A program made the position numbers and the translations under genes. The notes below the pieces were generated by a model. The model searched no databases. It was not told where the DNA came from and was given only the letters and a program-made list of their open reading frames with translations. Positions 43,825 to 50,850 of a stretch of 64,000 bases of DNA are shown one piece after another; position 1 is the stretch's first letter; the number at the start of each line of letters is the position of its first letter. This stretch comes from Mageeibacillus sp. UBA6976 (GTDB lineage Bacteria > Bacillota > Clostridia > Saccharofermentanales > Saccharofermentanaceae). The stretch lies in contig DJYO01000009.1 of the NCBI GenBank assembly GCA_002450155.1, forward strand, positions 62,001 to 126,000, read 5' to 3'.

Positions 43825-45606
43825 TCAAGGTCTCTTGGCGCCGCAGTCAGGACAGAAAGCACTGGTTATGCCTGTTGCGCCGCAAGCCTGGCAGCTCCAC
43901 GATGTGCTTTCAGGTTTCTTATTTCCGCAGGCCGGGCAGAACGCGCTGGTTATTCCGGATTCGCCGCAGTTAGGGCAATTCCAGCTTTCTGCTCTGACCG
44001 GTGACGGCTTAGGTTTGCCGCAGCTCATACAGAATGCTTTAATATTCTCAGTTTCTCCACATGTACAAGTCCACTTCGCCGGAGCTTGTGGTGTCTGAAC
44101 AGGTTCAGCAGCCGGAGTAGTCGTTCCAAGGTTGAAATCCATCTGATTCATTACTTTACCGGCCATATTCATACCGAGCATTGCACCGACGAGATCAGAT
44201 GCCATTCCGCCGCCGTTTCCGCCGCTTCCACCGCCTGAGCCCATATTACCAAGACCCTCTGCATATGCTTTCTGAACATCGGCTTGGATAAGATCCTTCT
44301 CGGTATAACCCTTCTGTCTCATAACATCAGCTTCAGCGAATCCCTGAGCCCTTGTAGCTTCTGCTTCAGCCTGAGCCTGTATGATCTTAAGCTGAGCCTT
44401 AGTCTGCTCCTCGATGATCTGTCTCCTTCTGGATGCTTCAGCGATGTTTGCCGCTGTCTCTTCTTCCTTGACTCCGATATATGATACTGCTCTCAGTTCC
44501 TTGAGTTTCTTATAATTCGGATCATCCTCAGGCAGGGATACATTAGTTACATAGAACTGGGAAACAGATAGACCATATTCTTCAAACGCAGTTTCAACTC
44601 TTGTCTTCAATGCGTCAGAGAGGATCCCGAGATTCTCGTCTATCTCCATAATATTCAGCTTCTGTTCTTTTATTGTTGAAGCCAGATATGACTTAATCTG
44701 TGTCATCAAAGGAGCACGGAAGAATCCTCTTATAGACTTAACTGCCTCATCACTATTGCCGCTTTCTGTTTCCAGCACCTGCTTATTAACGAGTCCGTTG
44801 GTCGTTCCGACGAGCTTGATCAGGAGCTTGCGCGGATCAGAAACTATAAGGTTCATCTCACCGGATGCTCCGATATCAAGAGGGATACCCGTCTCAGGAT
44901 CGATAAATCTAACTCTTGAGTCAGTACCCCATTTGATCCCCATATGAACTGCGAGGTTTATAAAGTAGACCTCTGCGTGGAAGGGCGTCTGTGACCCTGT
45001 AGGCAGGGAGTATATCTTCTTGAGTACGGGGAGATTTCCGGTCTCAAGAGTATGCCTGCCGGGACCAAATGAATCCAGAGCTTCGCCATTAAGGAAGAAT
45101 ACTGCTTCCTGGGATTCATGGACTATCAGCTGTGAACCCAGATTAAAGTCTTCAACCGGATGCTTCCATATGAATGTATCGTTATCGCCCTCATACTGGA
45201 TGACACTTACTCCTGTATCCGATACCAGCTTTGACTTTAAGATCTCCTTTTTAACATCTATCTGGCAGCTGCATATAGGGCAGAAACTCGTCTGCTTGGT
45301 GCCGTCAACTTCTATCCCGCATGCGCACTGGGGGCAGTTGATAGTAATCATCTTATATTTTGCTGTTGCAGCCTGAAGGATATCGATAGCTTCTCCGCAG
45401 GAGGGACATCTCTTACCCTTGATCTTTGCCTGGTCGCAGACAAAGACCTTGTGGCAATGAGGGCATTCTTTGGAGATAAGCCTCGAAGCTTTGATATTGA
45501 TCTCCTCTCCGCATGTACCGCACTGGATCGCCTTCTTTGCGAAGATAAAAGTTGAAGCCTGATTAATGCTCCCGCATTTCGGACATTCGATCGCAAACTT
45601 TGCCAT
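43825..45606 (-). CDS. SPFH/Band 7 protein with multiple zinc ribbons (YdjI-like)
   Basis: 593 residues. The N-terminal 120 residues carry several CxxC knuckles (CPKCG, CGTCG, CPHCH, CPSCG, CPQC, CPICSC); an SPFH domain of the YdjI / virion-core-like type follows (about 135-370: IVHESQEAVFFLNGEALDSFGPGRHTL), then an Ala/Glu coiled coil, a Gly-rich linker, and three C-terminal ribbons (CTCGETENIKAFCMSCG, CPNCGESGITSAFCPACG, CQACGATGITSAFCPDCG). In Bacillus the YdjI relative is recruited with PspA-like proteins to stressed membrane. No N-terminal membrane helix is visible. Confidence 0.85.
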   Translation of the reverse strand: MAKFAIECPKCGSINQASTFIFAKKAIQCGTCGEEINIKASRLISKECPHCHKVFVCDQAKIKGKRCPSCGEAIDILQAATAKYKMITINCPQCACGIEVDGTKQTSFCPICSCQIDVKKEILKSKLVSDTGVSVIQYEGDNDTFIWKHPVEDFNLGSQLIVHESQEAVFFLNGEALDSFGPGRHTLETGNLPVLKKIYSLPTGSQTPFHAEVYFINLAVHMGIKWGTDSRVRFIDPETGIPLDIGASGEMNLIVSDPRKLLIKLVGTTNGLVNKQVLETESGNSDEAVKSIRGFFRAPLMTQIKSYLASTIKEQKLNIMEIDENLGILSDALKTRVETAFEEYGLSVSQFYVTNVSLPEDDPNYKKLKELRAVSYIGVKEEETAANIAEASRRRQIIEEQTKAQLKIIQAQAEAEATRAQGFAEADVMRQKGYTEKDLIQADVQKAYAEGLGNMGSGGGSGGNGGGMASDLVGAMLGMNMAGKVMNQMDFNLGTTTPAAEPVQTPQAPAKWTCTCGETENIKAFCMSCGKPKPSPVRAESWNCPNCGESGITSAFCPACGNKKPESTSWSCQACGATGITSAFCPDCGAKRP

Positions 45607-45637
45607 AACTGTTCCCCCTTCAAATATATAAAATTAC

Positions 45638-45901
45638 TTATTTACCGACATCATCTATCAGTCCGAGACTGATCAGTTCCTTACGCGTCTTGGAATAACT
45701 TCCGAAGAACGCGATCATAGCCATATAAGTGACCCAGGTCATCCTTTGTTTCTTAGTCTCTATCAGTGAATATGTCTGTCTGCTGATACCGACACCACGG
45801 GACAGCTCAGCCTGGGATATGCGCAGGCGCGCACGAAGGATAGGCAGTTCTTCCGTCAGAATATCGATACATCTGTTCTGTTCGTCACTGAAATTAGTCA
45901 A
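45638..45901 (-). CDS. XRE-family HTH repressor heading the SPFH/TIR operon
   Basis: 87 residues. HTH motif ILRARLRISQAELSRGVGISRQTYSLIETKK in the middle; a short C-terminal helix follows. The start is TTG at 45901, set by GGAGGGG 8 nt upstream; no ATG is available near this RBS. It is the first gene of a five-gene operon and is preceded by a perfect palindrome inside its promoter, so it probably represses the operon and may be released by a stress or phage signal. Confidence 0.85.
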   Translation of the reverse strand: MTNFSDEQNRCIDILTEELPILRARLRISQAELSRGVGISRQTYSLIETKKQRMTWVTYMAMIAFFGSYSKTRKELISLGLIDDVGK

Positions 45902-45921
45902 ATGAATTCCCCCTCCGCACA

Positions 45922-45946
45922 ATTATACAGCAAAACAAATTTGTTT
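45922..45946 (-). promoter_or_regulatory. XRE promoter with 14-bp palindromic operator
   Basis: Minus-strand -10 TATAAT at 45927-45922. Just upstream, in the -10/-35 spacer, AAACAAATTTGTTT (45933-45946) is a perfect inverted repeat. No convincing -35 is seen. Binding there by the XRE dimer would block RNA polymerase. Confidence 0.65.
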
Positions 45947-46066
45947 GACTGTATGATATCACGCAAAATGTCAGATTGCAATACAATATGTCAACATAAG
46001 AGACAGAATATCAGATCCGATCATTTCCTGCTATATCAGTGCTGTACAGTCTTCCGTACGATCCAG

Positions 46067-46100
46067 GCAATAAATGGAGCCGCTTCATTGAAACGGCTCC
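46067..46100 (-). terminator. Terminator hairpin of tandem unit A
   Basis: GGAGCCGTTTCAATGAAGCGGCTCC-type hairpin on the minus strand (arms GGAGCCG/CGGCTCC at 46100-46094 and 46082-46076), followed by ATTTATT. Shared with unit B. Confidence 0.7.
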
Positions 46101-46194
46101 AAGTTAGTTGTTATATTAAGTTGTGGTTCAAGTATTAACAGTTGGTGCTAAGGTTCACTTTGAGTTCTAGGAACTCGATTAAGAAAATAAAACC

Positions 46195-46260
46195 TTACAG
46201 TGAAGAAATAACTGAACCAAGTGAGACCAACTGTCTACTTGATTGTGATTCTGCGTTCAT
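46195..46260 (-). CDS. 21-residue peptide A of the tandem unit
   Basis: ATG at 46260 with GGAGG 8 nt upstream; stop TAA at 46197-46195. The peptide begins MNAESQSSRQLV and continues with SLGSV; it has no Cys, no signal peptide and no strongly hydrophobic stretch. Unit B encodes a 19-residue relative with the shared core QSSRQLV.LGSV, which argues that the ORF itself is selected. Could be a signalling peptide, or a translated segment whose translation controls the RNA. Confidence 0.6.
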   Translation of the reverse strand: MNAESQSSRQLVSLGSVISSL

Positions 46261-46330
46261 CGGTCTCACCTCCTGTTTCTGACTTGTAACCTACTCTTGA
46301 TCTAGGTGTTCGTCTTTTATTGATAGCTTG

Positions 46331-46376
46331 AGTATAGCAGAGGCTTAGGCAAAAATCATTAACGAATAATGAACGA
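46331..46376 (-). promoter_or_regulatory. Promoter of unit A with two LytTR-like half-sites
   Basis: -10 TATACT (46336-46331). Near the -35 position lie two direct repeats, read on the minus strand TCGTTCAT (46376-46369) and TCGTTAAT (46365-46358), 11 bp apart. Each matches 8 of 9 positions of the LytTR consensus (W-M-M-GTT-N-R-K). There is no -35 hexamer, as expected for an activator-dependent promoter. Activation by a LytTR regulator is inferred. Confidence 0.55.
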
Positions 46377-46414
46377 TTGTTGACATTTCTGTTATTCTCC
46401 CTGCTTCCGATCAT

Positions 46415-46440
46415 AAAGACCTGATGACAGGCTTTTTTTC
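46415..46440 (+). terminator. Plus-strand terminator between the tandem units
   Basis: AAAGACCTG / CAGGCTTT hairpin with an ATGA loop (46415-46435) followed by TTTTTTT. No plus-strand gene precedes it; a TTGAAA-N18-TATATT promoter at 46088-46117 could give a ~315-nt RNA antisense to unit A. Confidence 0.5.
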
Positions 46441-46445
46441 CGTGC

Positions 46446-46476
46446 ATTAAATGGAGCCGCTGTTTGAAGCGGCTCC
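46446..46476 (-). terminator. Terminator hairpin of tandem unit B
   Basis: Arms GGAGCCGC/GCGGCTCC (46476-46469 and 46460-46453) followed on the minus strand by ATTTAAT, as in unit A. Confidence 0.7.
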
Positions 46477-46570
46477 AAGTTGATCGTTTATTTAATTGTG
46501 GTCCAAGTATTTACAGTTGGTGCTAAGGCTCACTATGAGTTATAAAACCCGGTACGAAAAACCTTTATCG

Positions 46571-46630
46571 TTAAGTATTAACTGAACCAAGCAAAACCAA
46601 CTGTCTACTTGATTGTGCTTCTGAGTTCAT
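46571..46630 (-). CDS. 19-residue peptide B of the tandem unit
   Basis: ATG at 46630 with GGAGG 8 nt upstream, stop at 46573-46571. It begins MNSEAQSSRQLV and continues LLGSV, differing from peptide A mostly in conservative positions and at the C-terminus. Same reservations on function as peptide A. Confidence 0.6.
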   Translation of the reverse strand: MNSEAQSSRQLVLLGSVNT

Positions 46631-46702
46631 TGGTCTTGCCTCCTGTTTCTGACTCTACCTATCTCATGTTTATTTAGGTGTCTGTCTTTTGTTGATAGCT
46701 TG

Positions 46703-46748
46703 AGTATAGCAAAGGAGAGGTCATATTTCATTAACAAATAATGAACGA
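46703..46748 (-). promoter_or_regulatory. Promoter of unit B with two LytTR-like half-sites
   Basis: -10 TATACT at 46708-46703; direct repeats TCGTTCAT (46748-46741) and TTGTTAAT (46737-46730), same 11-bp spacing and distance to the -10 as in unit A. Confidence 0.5.
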
Positions 46749-46763
46749 TACCTGACATTCAGA

Positions 46764-47507
46764 TTACAGGTATGACTTATTCTTGTAATCTGCCGAGCCG
46801 TTATCAGAACGGTCTGATGAATGGGCAAATACCAAGAACACGATCGCTATCACGAAGAACGAAACGACCAGGACAACCTTGATCACGGTCCCCGCAGCAA
46901 GTTCTGTCCTCTTCCACAAGAAGTCTATCTCGGTATGTTCAAGGCTGTGTTCTTCAGATCTTGATGTGACATTGTATACAGAAGCCATCAGGATATACAG
47001 CAATAACGTTATATAGAACCAAATATGCAGCAGTACTGCGTTTTCGAAATCTGAAAGACCAAATACTATGGGCGCACCCGGAATAAACTGCATAATCAGG
47101 ACCGGCAGGACCAGCCAGGATACTATAGACAGAGCATAGAACGTGTTGTTCAAGCCGACAAAATGTGTAAAGTGCCACATAGCAGCCTTTTCCATAAGGA
47201 TGGCAAGCGGGCAGGCAATGGCAACTATAAAGACAAATAAGACGAGCAGTTCCAGTGTAAACAAAGGATTGAGATCCCTGAAGACCTGATTGCCGCTGAC
47301 GATCTCATAGATCTCGCGTGATGTATGCGCCGCTTCAACGCCATTAAAGATCTTGTAAAAACCCCAGTGGAAAAACTGGCAGATATGTCCGCACATATCA
47401 CTGATCCAACCATTGTTTATAAGTGATACCACCTGCATAACAAGCGCGATCACTGTCATCACTGCCATAGCGGCCTGCTTATTCTTTATCTTGCTTTCGT
47501 AATACAC
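46764..47507 (-). CDS. Five-helix membrane protein, paralogue of the gene at 49952
   Basis: 247 residues from GTG at 47507, supported by GGAGGG 7 nt upstream. About five hydrophobic helices; the strip WLVLPVLIMQFIPGAPIVFG and HIWFYITLLLYILMASVYN is shared with the 213-residue protein encoded upstream of the sigma gene (WLIMPVIVMQFFPGAPIVLG, HIWFYLTLLLYVLLSGIYT). Family not recognised. An ECF-type promoter precedes it, so it is a likely target of the neighbouring sigma factor. Confidence 0.75.
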   Translation of the reverse strand: MYYESKIKNKQAAMAVMTVIALVMQVVSLINNGWISDMCGHICQFFHWGFYKIFNGVEAAHTSREIYEIVSGNQVFRDLNPLFTLELLVLFVFIVAIACPLAILMEKAAMWHFTHFVGLNNTFYALSIVSWLVLPVLIMQFIPGAPIVFGLSDFENAVLLHIWFYITLLLYILMASVYNVTSRSEEHSLEHTEIDFLWKRTELAAGTVIKVVLVVSFFVIAIVFLVFAHSSDRSDNGSADYKNKSYL

Positions 47508-47539
47508 AACTGAACCCTCCTATAATATGTTCTTACCTA

Positions 47540-47567
47540 TAGGACAACCACAATTCAGAAAAGGTTC
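47540..47567 (-). promoter_or_regulatory. ECF-type promoter 1 (before the 247-residue membrane protein)
   Basis: Minus strand: GAACCT (47567-47562), 16-nt spacer, GTCCTA (47545-47540), followed by AGGTAAGAACAT. The same three blocks recur at 50625-50652 and 51528-51555. Confidence 0.7.
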
Positions 47568-47663
47568 ATTCTTTTTGTAAAAATATTTCAGGTTGAACAA
47601 TCGTATTGATCGAAAGCCTCAAAATCAACGCCAAAGCCGCCATTAACTATTTCGCATACTGTA

Positions 47664-49934
47664 TCAATTGCCCAGTTCTCCGGTAATCTCTTCAATAGTT
47701 TTCGACGGGTTAAGATCACTTTTCTCGTCGGGACGGCAGAATACCTCCAATTCTCTTGAAGTCACCTCGTACTCCTCATTACACCAGAAATGGTAATAGA
47801 CCCCATCCACTATGGAATTTACGCCTGACTGGTAATCCGGACAAAGGAACAGATTAACATCTGACTCTATATAGTTTTCTGTAAGCGAGACTTCCGTACA
47901 GGTACTGTTGATACCTATAAACTTATTATGCGTGACGCCGGGATTATCTGTGGATGTAACTGTCTCGATCATGCTTTCCTCAGGATAGTAGATAAAGTGT
48001 GTTTGCGATGGCGAATACCATTCGTGATACAGCTCTGTGACCGAACCATCACTGATGGCAAATATCAGCATTAAAGATTCACCGCTTGATTTATCGCTCA
48101 GCATAACCGCTAATTCAGGAGTTTTGTCTCCGTTTACATTTATCAGTTCATAATACAATGAACAGTCCGCGCTATTACTGATGTGCCCTTCACTGTATTC
48201 ATTCACATCCATCGATCCGATCGTCTCAAGATAAAGCGCCTTCCAATCACATTTCGGCTCGAAAATGGTATCAGTGTCTCCGCCCAGGAAAGAGACAAAA
48301 TCATTAAAAGAATAGTAATTTGCCTTATCACTGACTGCCCCTGCCAGTTCGCTGTTCTCTCTCTTGTAAACCCAGGAATCATCACCGGTGCAATTATAAT
48401 CAACAGCTATAAGAGGATATACAACGCCGGATTTGACAGCCTCATAATCATTGATGTAATCTTCGACAGACATACTGCGTCCGTCTTCCTCCGCATAGTC
48501 CAACAGTCTTGGGCCACCAGGAACACCAACCGATAACGAATCCTGAAATACTAAAACTTCTTCTCCTTGTAGATTGTTTCGATCTAAATAATACATAGTC
48601 ACGCGTTCATAGTTAGACATACCCCAGTTATTGGAGTCCGCTATTACGATATTTCCGGTATTCATAACAGCAGCCTCGGCCCATCCGAACTGCAGAATAT
48701 CTTCGCTTAGTTGTCTGTCTAACAGGCAGACTGCTTCGCCCTGATCATCCGAATAAGTGTATATCGCCAGATTTATTCTGCTGACTCCCAATGAGTTTTC
48801 AGTATGTGTTTCGTATGCAAAAATGAGTTCATTAACTCCATCGTCATCGATGTCGATAAAGTTGATAGAACGATCTGCACCTGCTGTACCTGTGTAGTCA
48901 TCAAAATAACCGGTTTCCTCAAAATCCAGAATGCTTTCCCCATATACAGCAAGAATATCAAGATAAGCTTCTTCCAGTGTCATCTTTGTCTTTACAGGTT
49001 CTGTCTCAGTTGTTTGAGTGGCAGCAGGCTCTGTTTCAGCCATTGACATTACAACAGATTGCTCGGAAGCATATGACTGAGGCTCCGGTTCTTTCGGCTT
49101 ATTCATTGAATTGAACCAGATAACCGCGCCCGTGATCACAGCAATACCGCAAACTGAAGCACCGATGATGCCCATAGTCTTTCCGGATAATCCCGATGCT
49201 GCTTTGATTGAGGCTTTACCAGCTGCTTTGAGAGCCTTCCCGCCTGCCGCTTTAAAAGGAAGATCTTTAGGCGTGGGAATCTTAAGCCCTTTGTAGTATT
49301 CTTCGAAGAATCTTCCAAGCGAAAGTGTTCCAACAGCGCCGCCCATGAGGCTTACCTTGTTGGACTTTTCGTATGCTTCGATACCGTTTTTGATCTTGAC
49401 ACGGGCGAGTCTCAGCTTGGTCTTAATGGTATTTTCAGGACATTTCATGGAGTCCGCAATATCTTTTACAGGCATCTCATCGTAATAGAAAAGAATAGTC
49501 GCCTGAAGCTGATCTGCTGTAAGCACATCGCGCATTATTCCCATAAACGTTTCTCTTTTGTCCTTTTCCAGGATAAGAGATTCAGGAAGGGGCTCAAGAT
49601 CAGCGTCACCTTCGATCTCGCTTTCCTGTATATCATCGTAAGAAGCTGCGTCTTTTCTTGATCTGTATTTATCAAGCGACTTGTTTGCTGCGATCCTCTT
49701 GATCCAGGGAAGGAAAGCCATTTCTCCTGTCAGGTCTTTTATCCCTTTATAAGCCGAGATGTATGTTTCCTGCATTGCATCTTCGGCATCCTGTTTGTTG
49801 TTAAGAATAGCGTAACAAGTGGTATATACGAGTTTGCTTGACATTTCATAGAGCTCGGAGAAAGCGCCTTCATCACCGGCTTTCACTCTTTTTACCAGCT
49901 CTGCATAGATTTTAAAATCATTAATATCAGACAT
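47664..49934 (-). CDS. ECF-like sigma factor fused to a transmembrane extracytoplasmic domain
   Basis: 756 residues; start at 49934 set by GAGG 9-12 nt upstream. Sigma region 2 (about 25-90: AFSELYEMSSKLVYTTCYAI, DAEDAMQETYISAYKGI) and region 4 (about 137-188: LTADQLQATILFYYDEMPVKDIADSM, IKTKLRLARVKIKNGI) are followed by an Ala/Lys-rich linker, one membrane helix (about 253-274) and a ~470-residue outside domain with two VCBS-like D-rich loops (FIDIDDDGVNELIF, LINVNGDKTPELAV). The sigma part would be tethered to the membrane and may need release or signalling. 17 nt after the 213-residue membrane gene. Confidence 0.88.
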   Translation of the reverse strand: MSDINDFKIYAELVKRVKAGDEGAFSELYEMSSKLVYTTCYAILNNKQDAEDAMQETYISAYKGIKDLTGEMAFLPWIKRIAANKSLDKYRSRKDAASYDDIQESEIEGDADLEPLPESLILEKDKRETFMGIMRDVLTADQLQATILFYYDEMPVKDIADSMKCPENTIKTKLRLARVKIKNGIEAYEKSNKVSLMGGAVGTLSLGRFFEEYYKGLKIPTPKDLPFKAAGGKALKAAGKASIKAASGLSGKTMGIIGASVCGIAVITGAVIWFNSMNKPKEPEPQSYASEQSVVMSMAETEPAATQTTETEPVKTKMTLEEAYLDILAVYGESILDFEETGYFDDYTGTAGADRSINFIDIDDDGVNELIFAYETHTENSLGVSRINLAIYTYSDDQGEAVCLLDRQLSEDILQFGWAEAAVMNTGNIVIADSNNWGMSNYERVTMYYLDRNNLQGEEVLVFQDSLSVGVPGGPRLLDYAEEDGRSMSVEDYINDYEAVKSGVVYPLIAVDYNCTGDDSWVYKRENSELAGAVSDKANYYSFNDFVSFLGGDTDTIFEPKCDWKALYLETIGSMDVNEYSEGHISNSADCSLYYELINVNGDKTPELAVMLSDKSSGESLMLIFAISDGSVTELYHEWYSPSQTHFIYYPEESMIETVTSTDNPGVTHNKFIGINSTCTEVSLTENYIESDVNLFLCPDYQSGVNSIVDGVYYHFWCNEEYEVTSRELEVFCRPDEKSDLNPSKTIEEITGELGN

Positions 49935-49951
49935 AACGATCAACCTCTTAA

Positions 49952-50593
49952 TCAGCTTCGCAATGAACCCTTGATTATCCAAAACAGGATAATGAATTCA
50001 AACGATAGTAATACTATAACCACTTTTCCAACAGCGCACCATACACAACCGCAGCTTTCCCATAATGCCGCTATCAGGTGATGCTGGTCATTAAGACTCT
50101 CGTCTCTTTCGGTGATCGTGTATATACCGCTCAACAAGACATAAAGCAATAATGTCAGGTAAAACCAGATATGCAAAGCTATTTTGGCTTCTAAATGAGT
50201 GAAGCCGAGCACGATCGGTGCACCGGGGAAGAACTGCATCACTATGACCGGCATGATCAGCCAGGATACACCGGATAAAGCAAATAAAGCTCTGTTCACT
50301 CCGACAAAGTGCTTAAAACCTCTCTGGGCACACTTCTCCAAAACTATTCTCAACGGACAGCATACCAGAATAATAAATGCTGTCATGATGAGCATTTCCA
50401 TAGTAACAGCCGGATTATTCTCTCTTAAGCCCGGCTCGTTAGCTATAGTCATATGGAAGATCTGACATATTCTTCCTGCTAAATCACTGATCCAATAATT
50501 ATTTACGAGCGATACGATCTCCATGACCAAAGCCAAAACGGTCATTACAACCATTGCTATCTGCCTGTTCTTTATACTTTTTACGTGATCCAT
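49952..50593 (-). CDS. Membrane protein upstream of the sigma gene
   Basis: 213 residues, about five helices, paralogue of the 247-residue protein: shared start (SIKNRQIAMVVMTVLALVME), FFPGAPIVLG and HIWFYLTLLLYVLL. RBS AAGGAGG. First gene after ECF promoter 2 and co-transcribed with the sigma gene; by analogy with other ECF operons it could modulate the sigma factor, but it does not resemble known anti-sigma proteins. Confidence 0.75.
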   Translation of the reverse strand: MDHVKSIKNRQIAMVVMTVLALVMEIVSLVNNYWISDLAGRICQIFHMTIANEPGLRENNPAVTMEMLIMTAFIILVCCPLRIVLEKCAQRGFKHFVGVNRALFALSGVSWLIMPVIVMQFFPGAPIVLGFTHLEAKIALHIWFYLTLLLYVLLSGIYTITERDESLNDQHHLIAALWESCGCVWCAVGKVVIVLLSFEFIILFWIIKGSLRS

Positions 50594-50624
50594 AACCTGA
50601 TCCTCCTTATATGTTCTTACCTAA

Positions 50625-50652
50625 TAAGACGGATCAAAAACAGCTCAGGTTC
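50625..50652 (-). promoter_or_regulatory. ECF-type promoter 2 (before the membrane protein-sigma operon)
   Basis: Minus strand: GAACCT (50652-50647), 16-nt spacer, GTCTTA (50630-50625), then AGGTAAGAACAT. It reads into the sigma gene, so positive autoregulation is expected. Confidence 0.7.
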
Positions 50653-50827
50653 TCTGTTGTTTATCTATTTTGAAAAATCTCTCCAAAGAGTTTTCTTTTT
50701 CTGAGCATGTTACATGTAACTCTGTAAGCACGGCAGCCAGAACTGTATCAGGTATCCTCAGATCATCGGCAAAAGCCCTGAAGAATCTCGTAAGAAAAGG
50801 CGGTTTTACATCTTCCCTATGAGCCAT
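50645..50827 (-). CDS. 60-residue protein of the sigma locus
   Basis: 60 residues, basic N-terminus (MAHREDVKPPFLTRFFRAF) and a mostly helical body, no membrane helix. GGAGG lies 9 nt before the ATG at 50827. It follows the 214-residue zinc-ribbon gene after 23 nt, and its stop overlaps the -35 of ECF promoter 2. Family unknown. Confidence 0.6.
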   Translation of the reverse strand: MAHREDVKPPFLTRFFRAFADDLRIPDTVLAAVLTELHVTCSEKENSLERFFKIDKQQRT

Positions 50828-50850
50828 ATCCAATTACCTCCAACGAGAGA

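Larger units (their letters stand above)
46068..46385 (-). repeat. Tandem unit A: ~318-bp peptide/RNA element
   Basis: Near-complete copy of unit B (46445-46757) in the same orientation. Conserved across both: two LytTR-like half-sites, -10 TATACT, leader with a hairpin whose stem ACCTA/TAGGT is kept while the loop differs, AGAAACAGGAGG, a short ORF, a hairpin (GAGTTCCTAGAACTC here, GGGTT/AACTC in B), the 3' block CCTTAGCACCAACTGTNAATAC and a GC-rich terminator. Conservation of the non-coding 3' block is as high as that of the ORF. Function unknown. Confidence 0.8.
46445..46757 (-). repeat. Tandem unit B: ~313-bp peptide/RNA element
   Basis: Second copy of the element, 59 bp from unit A and 6 bp downstream of the 247-residue membrane protein gene. 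Differences from A concentrate in loops and at the end of the short ORF, while stems, RBS, peptide core and the ORF-complementary 3' block are kept. Confidence 0.8.

Noticed and set aside
45989..45994. Perfect TTGACA on the minus strand upstream of the XRE gene
   Set aside because: No acceptable -10 at 16-18 nt; the TATAAT nearer the gene fits better.
46235..46447. 70-codon minus-strand reading frame spanning the promoter of peptide unit A
   Set aside because: It crosses the -10, the LytTR-like repeats and the RBS of unit A, has no RBS of its own and is not kept in unit B.
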